Shown here piece after piece: positions 1-7,926 of a stretch of 32,526 nt of DNA. Source of the DNA: Halomonas jincaotanensis (lineage in GTDB: Bacteria > Pseudomonadota > Gammaproteobacteria > Pseudomonadales > Halomonadaceae); the NCBI RefSeq assembly GCF_018448785.1, contig NZ_JAHCLU010000030.1, forward strand, positions 1 through 32,526, given 5' to 3'. The stretch's first letter is position 1, and every line of letters begins with the position of its first letter. Position numbers and translations under genes: made by a program. The notes beneath the pieces were generated by a model. It was not told the origin of the DNA. It ran no database searches and saw only the letters and a program-made list of their open reading frames with translations.

Positions 1-380
1 ATGGTGATCTCGCCATCCCGGTAGCGAAACGCGGCCTTCGTCAGGCGGATCGACTGTCGGCCATCCTTGCGCTTGAAGCGCGGATAGCGCGCCCTGAGCT
101 TGGGGTTGAAGAAGTTGTCGAAGGCGGCTTTCTGGTCACGCAGGGTTTGTTGCAGGATCACGCTGGACACATCGGCAAGCCAGGGATTCGCAGCTTTCAG
201 CGCCACTAGCCGCTTTTCCACTGCCGAAGGCGACACCGACTCGCCGTGCTGCTGATAGGCCTCAGTACGAAACGCCAAGTTATTGTTCCAGACAAAACGT
301 GTACACCCGAATGACTGAGCCAACAGCACCGCCTGCTCGGCGGTGGGGTACAAGCGTTCTTTGTAGGCGCGCTTCGTCAT
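1..380 (-). CDS. tnpB: TnpB (IS200/IS605 OrfB) transposon-encoded protein, N-terminal part, cut by window edge
   Basis: The minus strand from the ATG at 378-380 reads MTKRAYKERLYPTAEQ, then FGCTRFVWNN and later NPKLRARYPRFKRKDGRQ; these are the N-terminal helix-turn-helix and first wedge-domain features of IS605 OrfB/TnpB proteins. About 126 codons are visible and the frame is open to position 1, so the RuvC-like DED residues and the C-terminal zinc finger lie outside the window. Family knowledge: TnpB proteins are RNA-guided DNA nucleases encoded by IS200/IS605 and IS607 elements and help retain the element; many copies occur without the TnpA transposase. No tnpA is present on the upstream side, which fits a tnpB-only (IS1341-like) element or one whose tnpA lies elsewhere. 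Identification is confident; activity cannot be judged from the N-terminus. Confidence 0.9.
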   Translation of the reverse strand, partial: MTKRAYKERLYPTAEQAVLLAQSFGCTRFVWNNNLAFRTEAYQQHGESVSPSAVEKRLVALKAANPWLADVSSVILQQTLRDQKAAFDNFFNPKLRARYPRFKRKDGRQSIRLTKAAFRYRDGEIT

Positions 381-442
381 GCTGTATAAATATCAGGGGT
401 TGGTGGCCACATCAACACCGGCACCGCGATGCGCACTTCTAT

Positions 443-462
443 CACCGCCCGAGTGGGCGATG
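443..462 (-). repeat. Subterminal hairpin of the IS605-type left end
   Basis: CACCGCCC (443-450), loop GAGT, then GGGCGATG (455-462) form an 8-bp stem with one C-A mismatch. An imperfect stem next to a TTAC site is what single-strand transposases of this family recognise. The assignment rests on position and shape only. Confidence 0.5.
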
Positions 463-602
463 CGTTACGCGCTGTTTGGTAAGCTGTCTCCATAGCCGAC
501 GAGCGAACAGGCCAGTAAACAACCTCACGCGTGATGGCCAAGTTGACTGATATTGTTGTTCAACCGACTTGAGCCCGCCGACGCTCGATCACGAGACATA
601 CC

Positions 603-2084
603 CTAATCGGCACAACCCTCCGCCGGACGTGTAAACCACTTACCCGCCGTTTCGCCCTCGTATAGCGTCACACTGGACCCGTCATCCCAGGCGAAGCCGA
701 TGTCCCGACGATCCCCGCTGGCCAGTGCGCGGCGGTAGAAATACCAGCTGAAGACGACCGCACGCCCAGCGGTAACATGCGCCCGGGGGGAAGCAGACAC
801 CTCGACACACGCATTCGGCTCGATGATGTCGACCCTACGCGTAGCGGATGCCGTGTTGCCCGCGCTGTCGGTTGCGCTGTAGGTGCAGGTATACAGGCCA
901 GCCCGTGTGGTATCGACGCTGTCGCAGTTGGCAGTGACTGGCAGGTTGCCGTCTTCGGGATCCGTCGCGGTGGCGCCTGGATCGGTAAATACCTGTCCTA
1001 CCTCCAGTTGCAGTGGGTTCGGGCCCATGAGCGTGATGCGTGGCCCCGTTGCTGCCGTGCCGTCGCGCGGGTGACGCTCGAAGAAATCCCACACGATGTC
1101 CGGCAGGCTGGGCCCGCGTCGCAGCGACCACCGGCCATTGTTACCCGCTTCACCGCCGATCCAGTAGTGGCCATGATCGGTGTCCTGGGGGTTCGGCGTC
1201 GCCAGGGGGCCTGCATAAAACACGGTCTCGACCACCGACCGGCTGCCGCTGTCGCCATCCGCGGTGAAAATGTCATGGCGGCAGTCATAGTCCTCGACAA
1301 AGAAGGGAGTGCAGGGACGTGAGTCTGCCGGTGTGTTCCGGGAGGCGTTACCGAAGACCGTGAGGTGCGCATCGCGGAGATTGAGCCCGGCCCGCTGGAT
1401 GACGGTACAGTCCCGTTCATTCTGAATCACCATCAGGGGGATGGGGTAAGGATCGTCGACTTCATCGCGCATATCACTCACGACCCGACTGACCGAATGA
1501 AAGGTGGCCGTGCCGGGACACTGGAACGACACCGATGCGGCATCCTCCCCGTAGGGAAGGCCCGCGGCGCTCACCGCCGCCGCCCAGTATTCGTTATGGG
1601 TCATCGCCGCCACGACGGCCATCGCGCCGCCCGAGGAGAGCCCCGCAATATAGCGGCGACCCGGATCGATCTCGACGCGATCTTCGACTTCCAGGGCAAT
1701 GCGGTGCAGGTCTTCCGGTTCACCCCCGCCTTCGTGTTGGTGCTGGTCGAGCCAAAATCCCCAGCAGTTAGGATTGCGCAGGCCATCGTAGCTGGTGATG
1801 AAAGGTGTGACGAGAATAAAGCCGTAGCGGTCGGCGGCGGCGGTCAGGCCCCAGTCCTGGAGTACATCGTCTTCTGTCTGACGACAGCCATGCAGCACCA
1901 TCACCATGGGGGGAGGGCTGTCCAGCTCATCCGGGCGATAGATGGTGTACTCGCGGTCACGTGATCCCGGATACTCCTGGGCCTGGAAGGTGAACGTTTC
2001 CGTCGTGCCAGCTATAACGGCCAAACTGGGCAGTGCGAGGAGCGCCATCGTAAGCGCGTTTCGACAAAACAGGCTGATACGCAT
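603..2084 (-). CDS. Secreted PHB-depolymerase-like esterase with C-terminal Ig-like domain
   Basis: 493 aa. An N-terminal signal peptide (hydrophobic stretch about 12-25, likely cut near residue 26) suggests export. Residues about 30-340 form an alpha/beta-hydrolase of the PHB depolymerase/LpqC esterase type: HGC at 65-67 for the oxyanion region, the lipase box GLSSG at 148-152 with Ser150 as nucleophile, Asp225 in QNERD, and His306 in DHGHYW as the likely triad. Residues about 347-421 look like a DUF5011/HYR immunoglobulin-like repeat (FTDPGATATDPEDGN and YTCTYSATDSAGN), often an adhesion or substrate-contact module. The last 65 residues are not recognised. Substrate is uncertain: extracellular polyester, feruloyl esters or other acyl esters are all possible, although the phasin gene next door favours polyester. 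A weak Shine-Dalgarno (GGGTGA) precedes the ATG. Confidence 0.8.
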   Translation of the reverse strand: MRISLFCRNALTMALLALPSLAVIAGTTETFTFQAQEYPGSRDREYTIYRPDELDSPPPMVMVLHGCRQTEDDVLQDWGLTAAADRYGFILVTPFITSYDGLRNPNCWGFWLDQHQHEGGGEPEDLHRIALEVEDRVEIDPGRRYIAGLSSGGAMAVVAAMTHNEYWAAAVSAAGLPYGEDAASVSFQCPGTATFHSVSRVVSDMRDEVDDPYPIPLMVIQNERDCTVIQRAGLNLRDAHLTVFGNASRNTPADSRPCTPFFVEDYDCRHDIFTADGDSGSRSVVETVFYAGPLATPNPQDTDHGHYWIGGEAGNNGRWSLRRGPSLPDIVWDFFERHPRDGTAATGPRITLMGPNPLQLEVGQVFTDPGATATDPEDGNLPVTANCDSVDTTRAGLYTCTYSATDSAGNTASATRRVDIIEPNACVEVSASPRAHVTAGRAVVFSWYFYRRALASGDRRDIGFAWDDGSSVTLYEGETAGKWFTRPAEGCAD

Positions 2085-2314
2085 GATGTCACCCGGTTTG
2101 GTAGCGGTAGGGTCTCAAATGAGCTACATGAGTTCTAGGAGTTATAGGAATTATCTTGCTGGCAGCAAGAGAGCTTATAGCGTAGTTCATTCGGGAGCAG
2201 GGACATGGACATCAAGCTGTATCAATAAGCGACCACGACACTGACGCTCCACGCCGAGAGCCAATGTCACCCTCCAGCACCCGTCAGGCGCTGGCGCCAT
2301 GCCTGGCGCACCAA
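2085..2314. other. Gene-free spacer between esterase and phasin
   Basis: I find no convincing gene on either strand. It should hold the esterase promoter, but no hexamer pair is clear enough to call. Near 2294-2309 a short GCGCCA/TGGCGC inverted repeat precedes the phasin terminator. Confidence 0.5.
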
Positions 2315-2347
2315 GAAAAAGGGCCGCCGATCAATGATCGGCGGCCC
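2315..2347 (-). terminator. Rho-independent terminator of the phasin gene
   Basis: A perfect 13-base inverted repeat (2321-2333 with 2335-2347, GGGCCGCCGATCA and its complement) is followed on the minus strand by a run of five T (2320-2316). It lies 44 bases past the phasin stop codon. This is a classical intrinsic terminator for the minus strand. Confidence 0.92.
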
Positions 2348-2390
2348 CTGATATTACCCTTTCAATGCGCCGGCATGGCCGGCGCCTGGG

Positions 2391-2798
2391 TCAGGCTTGC
2401 TTGGCAGTCTTGGCGGCGGTGTCGGTCGCCTGCTTGACGTTGCTCTCGGCAGCCTTCTGGGTCTGCTTGGCGTTCTCTTCAGTCAGCTTCTGGCTGTCCT
2501 TGACGAAGTCCTGCTGCAGGGCCACGACCTTCTCGGCATCGCCTTTAAGGCGCTCGGTCAGGTCCTTGGCGACTTGCTGCTGGCCTTCCATGTACTCGCG
2601 GAGGCCTTCGGCATCCTTGACGTTCATGAGGTTGCGCAGCTGCGCCAGGCTGGTGTCGGAGTAGGCCTTGCCAGCGTCGAGCTGGGCGTTGACCAGCTTC
2701 TCGGTGTAGTCCACTGAGAGCGCGGCGTAGGCACGAGCCGGCGCGAAGAACATGGATTCAAACTGCTCGGTGATCTGATTGGTGTCGAAGTTTTGCAT
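2391..2798 (-). CDS. phaP: Phasin family protein (PHA granule-associated)
   Basis: 135 aa, no signal peptide, rich in Ala, Gln, Lys and Glu, and almost wholly predicted amphipathic helix. The start MQNFDTNQITEQFESMFFAPARAY followed by a long helical region (LRNLMNVKDAEGLREYMEGQ is typical) matches the TIGR01841/phasin_2 family, whose members coat polyhydroxyalkanoate granules and control their number and size. The length is normal for compact halomonad phasins. AGGAGG lies 9 bases before the ATG, an unusually strong ribosome site consistent with an abundant protein. The gene is monocistronic: its own promoter region lies upstream and a strong terminator follows. The C-terminal tail (ATDTAAKTAKQA) is low-complexity, as in other phasins. 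Confidence 0.9.
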   Translation of the reverse strand: MQNFDTNQITEQFESMFFAPARAYAALSVDYTEKLVNAQLDAGKAYSDTSLAQLRNLMNVKDAEGLREYMEGQQQVAKDLTERLKGDAEKVVALQQDFVKDSQKLTEENAKQTQKAAESNVKQATDTAAKTAKQA

Positions 2799-2866
2799 GA
2801 TTGACCCTCCTGGGGGTTCTAACTATCTAGAAGGCCCTGGGTGCCTCCCGATGCCTTCTGCGTCTC

Positions 2867-2906
2867 TGATGCAGTGCACAATAACAGAGGAAATGGTGCA
2901 GTGCAA
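2867..2906 (-). promoter_or_regulatory. Phasin promoter with paired 12-bp repeats (candidate PhaR operator)
   Basis: On the minus strand TTGCAC (2906-2901) and TATTGT (2883-2878) are separated by exactly 17 bases, a plausible sigma70 promoter. Two direct repeats TGRTGCAGTGCA (plus strand, 2894-2905 and 2867-2878, one mismatch) overlap the -35 and the edge of the -10. PhaR repressors of PHA-producing proteobacteria bind TGC-rich sites at phasin promoters and leave DNA when granules form, so this is a good operator candidate. phaR itself is not in the window. Confidence 0.6.
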
Positions 2907-3069
2907 CAAAGACCGCCACGACAGCTGGACCCCTTCAAATCGCCACGAGCGGAGGGTCAAGCCCGTGGCGGACGGCGTCGATGTCGAATACTCGGCAGGC
3001 GCGAGCCGGCCTTGCGAAGTCCGCGCCCAACACGACGAAACAGCCTGGCCTTTGCCGTGTGGCCGGGTC

Positions 3070-3525
3070 CTACATCGCCACTTCCGCCGGCTTCACCAGC
3101 CGGTCGAACACATCGTAGGCGAGTTGCATGACCTCCTGGTGATTGCCGGCATTGAAGGCGATGATGTCGGCCTGGGTTAGATGCGGTGAAACGAAGACCT
3201 CCAAGTCGAAGAGGTTGCCGAAGGGGGGCATGGCCCCGGGCTCGCAGTCGGGGAAGTGATCGCTGAACTCGCTCTCTTCGGCCAGCCCAACGGACTGGGC
3301 ACCCAGGGACTGGGCCAGCCGGCGCAGGTCGACTCGGTCAGTGGCCGGCAGCACCGCCAGCGCGAGGCGGCCGTCGACGGTTACCATGACGCTCTTGGCA
3401 AAGTGGCGGCCAGGCACATGTGCCGCCTCGGCGACCTCTTGTGCGGTATAGGCCGGGGAATGGTGTTGAATGACGTATTTCACGCCGTTCTCGTCGAGAA
3501 AGTGTTTGACGCGCTCGATGGCCAT
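3070..3525 (-). CDS. YbaK/EbsC-family aminoacyl-tRNA deacylase domain protein
   Basis: 151 aa with the second in-frame ATG as start (MAIERVKHFLDENGVKY). The first ATG, nine bases upstream, directly abuts the GGGAGG ribosome site, whereas the second sits 9 bases after it; the shorter form is therefore chosen. The whole protein is one YbaK/ProX-like domain: HFAKSVMV with the conserved lysine, LAVLPATDRVDL, and the CEPGAMPPFG loop. Family members are free-standing editing enzymes that hydrolyse misacylated tRNA (for example Cys-tRNA-Pro or Ala-tRNA-Pro); which one is handled here cannot be told. It is cytoplasmic and apparently transcribed alone. Confidence 0.8.
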   Translation of the reverse strand: MAIERVKHFLDENGVKYVIQHHSPAYTAQEVAEAAHVPGRHFAKSVMVTVDGRLALAVLPATDRVDLRRLAQSLGAQSVGLAEESEFSDHFPDCEPGAMPPFGNLFDLEVFVSPHLTQADIIAFNAGNHQEVMQLAYDVFDRLVKPAEVAM

Positions 3526-3581
3526 GGGAAACATCCTCCCGTATGTGGTTTAAGGACCTAACAATAAGCCTAGTCAGTCTC

Positions 3582-3664
3582 GAGCCCAATGGGGAGGCAA
3601 CCAGGTCGCCCGAGACTTCTACGCCAGCCTTGGCTTCACCGAGACGGGCATGCGCGAGGAGTAA
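3582..3664 (+). pseudogene. C-terminal remnant of a GNAT acetyltransferase
   Basis: The frame ending at TAA 3662-3664 reads GGNQVARDFYASLGFTETG followed by MREE and stop. The N-x-x-A-x-x-F/Y-Y-x-x-x-G-F pattern is the final helix and strand of GNAT N-acetyltransferases. The acetyl-CoA-binding motif A and everything before it are absent, and a stop codon at 3551 closes the frame upstream. It is a short remnant, recognised by motif only. Confidence 0.5.
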
Positions 3665-3808
3665 CGAGGTCATCGCCGAAATCAGGAGTTGACGAAACGG
3701 GAGGCAGTTCATCGAGTCGCCATGCCTATCTCACCGTCCCGGTAATGGATATGGTGGCAGGGATCGCCAACATCCAGGCACACAGCCTGGCAGTGGATGA
3801 GGTTCGTT

Positions 3809-4773
3809 ATGGCACTCCGACGAGGACATCTCTGGCGCAACCGACTGGTAAACGGCCTGCAGACCCTGCTGATCCTGCCGGCCTGGCCTTGGTGCTTTCC
3901 GTGCCGGGCTATCTCTTCGCCGGTAGCGGTGGCGTTTTGCTGTGTATGATGGTGGTCCTGATGGTGGTGTACATCAGCGGCTGGATGCCGGCCAGACTGA
4001 TTCTCACCAATGCCGGTGCAGGACGACTGCAACGGCCTCATGCGCCGGAGCTCTACCACATCCTCGACGTCCTCTACCAGCGTGCCGGCCTGACGATTCC
4101 CCCGCAGCTCTACTACGTCCCGACGCGGGACCTCAACGCCTTCGCCATAGGCAGCCAGCGAGATGGCGGCATCGCCATTACCGAAGGCCTGCTCAGGACG
4201 CTGGATCTTCGCCAGTTGACCGGCGTGCTCGCCCATGAGGTGAGCCATCTGCGCCACGGCGATACTCGAGTCATGTCCATGGCGGCCGCCATGACGCGCC
4301 TCACGGTTTGGATCACCACCGTAGTGCAGATCAGCCTGCTGTTGATGCTGCCCCAGGTTGTGATGGGTGAGATGACTTTCCCCTGGGCGGCACTGTTGTT
4401 GGTAGCGCTGGCCCCGACCATCAGCACCCTATTGCAACTCGCGCTTTCGCGAAATCGGGAGTATACCGCCGATATGGAAGCCGCCGACCTGACCGGCGAC
4501 CCTCTCGCCCTGGCCTCGGCCCTGCAGCTGCTGGAGCGCTATCAAGGCAGCTGGCTGACGACGATGTTCGGCCGCCACAAGCCGGCCTGGATCGACTGGC
4601 TGCGCACCCATCCACTAACGGAACAGCGTACCCGCCGGTTGATGGCAATCAACGAACATGCTCAGGGAGACAGCGCCCAGCCGATCATTCGACAGACCGA
4701 TCTCGAAAGGCCAGTGATCCTCCAGCGTCCCAGTCCGATCGGCGGGCGCTACTGGATCCTGCGACGCCGCTGA
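3809..4773 (+). CDS. M48-family membrane metallopeptidase, split by an apparent one-base frameshift near 3881
   Basis: An HtpX/Ste24-like zinc endopeptidase. The main frame carries two adjacent hydrophobic segments, then HEVSH (first His encoded at 4234) as the HExxH zinc site, NREYTADMEAADLTGD supplying the third ligand, two more hydrophobic segments between these motifs, and WLRTHPLTEQRTRRL, the typical M48 tail. The natural start appears to be the ATG at 3809 (GAGG six bases upstream), which reads MALRRGHLWRNRLVNGLQ before shifting out of frame. Restoring one C near 3881 (ILPA-LALVLSVPG) gives a continuous 321-aa protein with HEVSH at about 143-147. The alternative long frame from 3589 lacks a family-like N-terminus. 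Either a real frameshift or a sequencing error. Confidence 0.8.
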
Positions 4774-4939
4774 GACCCGCAGCGCGGCCACCCTCTTTAG
4801 TTTGGAGGAGGATGTGGAAGCCTGCCTTAAGCGACACCGCTTATGATAGCTTGAAGAGCATTTCAAAACATTGAAACTAGGCCTGTTGACGTTTGATGGT
4901 AGGGGGAGGAAGGAGGACTTGGCAGGATAGAGGCAAGCT

Positions 4940-4981
4940 CGCAGAGGGCAGGGTTCGAACCTGCGACCCTCGGCTTCGGAG
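4940..4981 (-). other. tRNA 3'-half remnant (anticodon loop to acceptor stem), possible att site
   Basis: Read on the minus strand: anticodon loop CTCCGAA (4981-4975, anticodon CCG if real), 3' anticodon stem GCCGA, variable GGGTC, a perfect T arm GCAGG-TTCGAAC-CCTGC (4964-4948), and acceptor 3' strand CCTCTGC plus G. No CCA is encoded. The 24 bases preceding the loop have the correct length for a tRNA, but neither a D arm nor a good anticodon stem forms, and the presumed 5' acceptor GCAGGAG pairs only partly. I read this as a tRNA fragment or decayed tRNA, such as the att copy left by an integrated element. Confidence 0.55.
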
Positions 4982-5455
4982 ATCAATTCGTCTGCAAAAC
5001 CATATCTCCTGCTGGTGGCGGAGCAAGAAGATTAATGCCTTAAATTCGACGACTTAAAATCGTTATCGCCCTAAGTGTTAATTTAGCGGTGGTCGATTAA
5101 GGACATTTAACCTACACGTAAGCAGCGATAATGGGCACAGACTGTTAAGTCTACAGGTGTCCAGATGCGAACAAATGACCCTTGGCGATATAGCACCTAC
5201 TGAGTACGGCTCTCAACATTAGCGCATCCCTATTAGCGGCTAGGGCTCCATAGCGGATCTCATGGGATGGACTCGGCGCGATAAGCTTGCCGGGACACAG
5301 CAGTACTAGCTGACGACTCTGCGATGTGGGTATTCGACCCCGCTCGCCAAAGCTGATGCATCCTTTGCCTCGGCTATGGATATCCAGCTATCGATCCCAC
5401 CCGAGAGTGCACGTAATACTGGGCTCTACTGCCCGGTCCAATCGCCCTCTCATGC
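4982..5455. other. Gene-free, AT-richer stretch beside the tRNA remnant
   Basis: About 470 bases without a believable gene on either strand; base composition is visibly more AT-rich than its flanks (for example around 5030-5110), suggesting foreign or decayed DNA. GGAGAT (4978-4983) and ATCTCC (5004-5009) form a short inverted repeat straddling the remnant edge. No tmRNA, rRNA or repeat array is seen. Confidence 0.5.
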
Positions 5456-6526
5456 TCAATCATCCAGCCTTAACTCTCGCCTGAACTCTCGTCTCCAGCG
5501 GGCCAGGAAGGCGCTACGACGCTGCGGATCAACGAAAGCTAGCAAAGAGGCGTTGAGAGGAATCGGGTAGATTCGCTCGCCAACCTGATCGCGCAAGCGC
5601 TGGGCGGTGTAGGGGCCAATGATGCCGGGAAGTACGCTGAACAATGGCGTCTGACCGGCCAGGACCCGTTGCCCCTCCCGGCTTAGCAGGAAGTTGACGA
5701 AAACCTTGGCGGCATCCGGGTTAGGCGCCGCCCGATGGACAAAGGCCATACGCATCATCACCAGAGAATAATCCTGCGGCAACTGCACGATTACCTCGGG
5801 GTGGTCCTGCGCCCAGACCATCGCGTAGGAGCCAAGCAGGTTATAGCCAAGCCAATAGCGGCCCTCACTGATACCTTCCAACATGGCACGGGTGTTGTCT
5901 TCCAATTGCGCATCAACCCGCCCCATACCGGCGACAAGGTCCCAGAAGCGAAGTGAATAGCGGGCGTCCTGCTGAAACAGGGTATAGCCGATGCCGCTGG
6001 TCAGCGGCGAGTAGGTGGTCACTTTCTGCTGCAGAAGATCATGCTGTGTGGTCAGCAAGGTGTGCAGGTCGGCGTGAGTCCGGGGCGGCATCATGTGCTT
6101 CGTCAGGTCGAGTCGGTAGGCCATGACGATTGGCTCGAAGGTGAAGCCGAAGACTTCGTCTCGCCATTTGGCCCACGCCGGCCAGTTTCGGGACTGTGGC
6201 GAATCCAGTGGGAGCGCATAGCCCTCGTTGACTCGAGCCATTTGCCACGGCATTGCCGAGCTTATGACAACGTCCGGCGCCGGATCACCCTGCACAACGA
6301 GGTCATCAACCTCTAGTGTCGAGCGGTCACGAAAGTCCAGGTCGATGTCGGGATGGTTCGCCTGGAAAGCTTCGAGCAGTGGTGCCACCACGTCGCGATC
6401 CAGTGCTGCCTCCACCACCAGAGGGCTGGCAAGCGCTCGCGCTGGCTCCCCGAGAACCAGCATAAGCACCAGAACCAACGGCCCCCAAGTGAAGCGAGAC
6501 ACGGGCGGTAGAGATGGCACTTTCAC
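5456..6526 (-). CDS. Periplasmic solute-binding protein co-translated with the TctE-type kinase
   Basis: 356 aa. Signal peptide with hydrophobic core about 15-32 and likely cleavage after ALAS near 34. The mature part is a type-2 periplasmic binding fold of the iron/phosphoglycerate class (SBP family 1): PLVVEAALDRDVVAPLLEAF at the start, later FGFTFEPIVMAYR, DLVAGMGR and a C-terminal FVNFLLSREGQRVLAG. Its ATG overlaps the kinase stop codon (ATGA), so it is translationally coupled as the third gene of tctD-tctE-SBP. No ABC permease or ATPase accompanies it. PgtC of the Salmonella phosphoglycerate system is a comparable periplasmic protein acting on a sensor kinase, so I infer a sensing role with TctE rather than transport. 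Ligand unknown. Confidence 0.8.
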   Translation of the reverse strand: MKVPSLPPVSRFTWGPLVLVLMLVLGEPARALASPLVVEAALDRDVVAPLLEAFQANHPDIDLDFRDRSTLEVDDLVVQGDPAPDVVISSAMPWQMARVNEGYALPLDSPQSRNWPAWAKWRDEVFGFTFEPIVMAYRLDLTKHMMPPRTHADLHTLLTTQHDLLQQKVTTYSPLTSGIGYTLFQQDARYSLRFWDLVAGMGRVDAQLEDNTRAMLEGISEGRYWLGYNLLGSYAMVWAQDHPEVIVQLPQDYSLVMMRMAFVHRAAPNPDAAKVFVNFLLSREGQRVLAGQTPLFSVLPGIIGPYTAQRLRDQVGERIYPIPLNASLLAFVDPQRRSAFLARWRREFRRELRLDD

Positions 6527-7926
6527 GGTGTGCCCTCATTTTCGCAAAGTGGCAAGTGGAGCTTTACCACCAAGCCATGGGGTTTGAGGCTCTCCAGCGT
6601 CAATCGAGCACCACAGCGTTGAGCGATAGAATCCACGATTGCCAGCCCTAGCCCGGAGCCGTCAGTTCCCTGTCGACCACCACGCTCAAAGGGCTGCAAC
6701 AGGCGGTCACGAGTCTCGTCAGCTACCCCCGGCCCGTTGTCCTCAACAAACAACACCGTTTCGTCGTCATGACGTTCCAAACCCAAGGTGATCTCGCTGC
6801 CAGGCGGCGTATAACGCAGGGCGTTGTCGATCAGGTTCCCAAGCAACTCGCGAATCGCCCACTTTTCAGCGCGCACCCACACCGGTCCCGAGGGTAACTC
6901 GGCCAGGCCGAGATCATGCTCTCGCGCCGCCTCACTTCCGGCCCAGTCGAGCAGGGTCTCGCGCAACACACCATTCATGTCCAGAGGCGTGGCGATGCCC
7001 TCTCCGCCGATGTGTCGAAGCCGGACGAGGCTAAGCAACTGCCCGGCTAGTCGACTCGTCCGTTCGGCACCATCATGCACCGTCGCCAGTGCAGCATGCC
7101 ATTGGGCCGGGTCCGAGCTCTGCAGTGCCAGCTCACTGGTGCTCTGCAGACCCGCCAGAGGCGTCTTGAGCTGATGACTGGCATCGGCGGTGAAGCGCAA
7201 TAGCGACTCCCGGCTCTGGCGCTGGCGGTCGAAGAGATGATCGAGGGTATTGGCCAGCTCGCGCATTTCCTCGGGGACTCGAGCGTCGAGAGGACGCATG
7301 TCATCGGCCTCGCGACGTCGCAAGAGATGGCGTAGCCGACGCATCGGAGCCAAGGCCACGCGCATGGTCATGACCATCAGCGTACCTGCCAGCAGCACCA
7401 TGGCCACGAAGTGGCTGACGCTGCGCTCGAACAGCTCGTCGGCGAGCGCCTTACGCCCCTCTCGGGTGTGCCCTACCCATATCTGCACCGGCTCCTGGGA
7501 GATCCAGCCTGCCGAGTCGTATTCGCGACCGTAGAAGCGCCAGGACGTGTCATCGAGGGTCGCCGTCACCGCCCAAGGCTCGTTCGTGACCTGCTCGCGC
7601 CACCCGGGGGCAATGGAAAAGGGCATATTGGCGGACACCGGCTCACCAGAAGTATCGAGTACGGAGTAGAAAACCCGCTCCTGATGGCGCGTGGCCAGGA
7701 TCTGCAGGGCCGCGGCGGGAACCTCCACCACCGGTTCGCCTTCTTCCCATTGAACAGCTTCGGCGATCGTCATCGCCGCAGCCTCAAGCTGGCTGTCGAA
7801 GGCTCGTTCTGCGGCACGATGCGTGCTCCGCCAGGCCTCGACCATCAGTAGCGCACCCAACCCCGTCACCGTAACCAGCAACCAGACTGCCAATTGGCGT
7901 TTGAGTGAACCGGTTACCTCGATCAC
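6523..7926 (-). CDS. tctE: Sensor histidine kinase, TctE type
   Basis: 467 aa. TM1 about 12-30, a periplasmic sensor domain about 31-170 of the TctE N-terminal type, TM2 about 172-192, then HAMP-like linker and kinase core. The H box FTADASHQLKTPLAGL places the phosphorylated His at 251; later come the N box NLIDNALRYTPPG, G1 VEDNGPGV and G2 GSGLGLAIV. Family: TctD/TctE control tricarboxylate transporter (tctCBA) expression. Overlaps of four bases at both ends with tctD upstream and the binding-protein gene downstream tie the three into one operon, divergent from tctCBA. All catalytic motifs are intact. The signal is probably a carboxylic acid, possibly presented by the adjacent binding protein. 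Confidence 0.9.
   Translation of the reverse strand: MIEVTGSLKRQLAVWLLVTVTGLGALLMVEAWRSTHRAAERAFDSQLEAAAMTIAEAVQWEEGEPVVEVPAAALQILATRHQERVFYSVLDTSGEPVSANMPFSIAPGWREQVTNEPWAVTATLDDTSWRFYGREYDSAGWISQEPVQIWVGHTREGRKALADELFERSVSHFVAMVLLAGTLMVMTMRVALAPMRRLRHLLRRREADDMRPLDARVPEEMRELANTLDHLFDRQRQSRESLLRFTADASHQLKTPLAGLQSTSELALQSSDPAQWHAALATVHDGAERTSRLAGQLLSLVRLRHIGGEGIATPLDMNGVLRETLLDWAGSEAAREHDLGLAELPSGPVWVRAEKWAIRELLGNLIDNALRYTPPGSEITLGLERHDDETVLFVEDNGPGVADETRDRLLQPFERGGRQGTDGSGLGLAIVDSIAQRCGARLTLESLKPHGLVVKLHLPLCENEGTP

Larger units (their letters stand above)
1..478 (-). mobile_element. IS200/IS605-family element, left-end portion
   Basis: The element is read on the minus strand. Upstream of tnpB lie an imperfect hairpin (443-462) and, 16 bases further out, a TTAC tetranucleotide (minus strand, 482 to 479). 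IS200/IS605 left ends typically have a TTAC-like cleavage site followed at roughly this distance by a subterminal hairpin, so I place the outer boundary at about 478. The boundary is inference from this architecture. The right end and its guide RNA would be beyond position 1. Confidence 0.55.

Noticed and set aside
3589..3808. Extended N-terminus for the M48 peptidase
   Set aside because: It runs through the GNAT remnant out of frame and lacks family similarity or a ribosome site; the ATG at 3809 is better.
4940..5455. tmRNA or complete tRNA in the gene-free stretch
   Set aside because: No tmRNA start, tag frame or CCA end; the tRNA 5' half does not fold.
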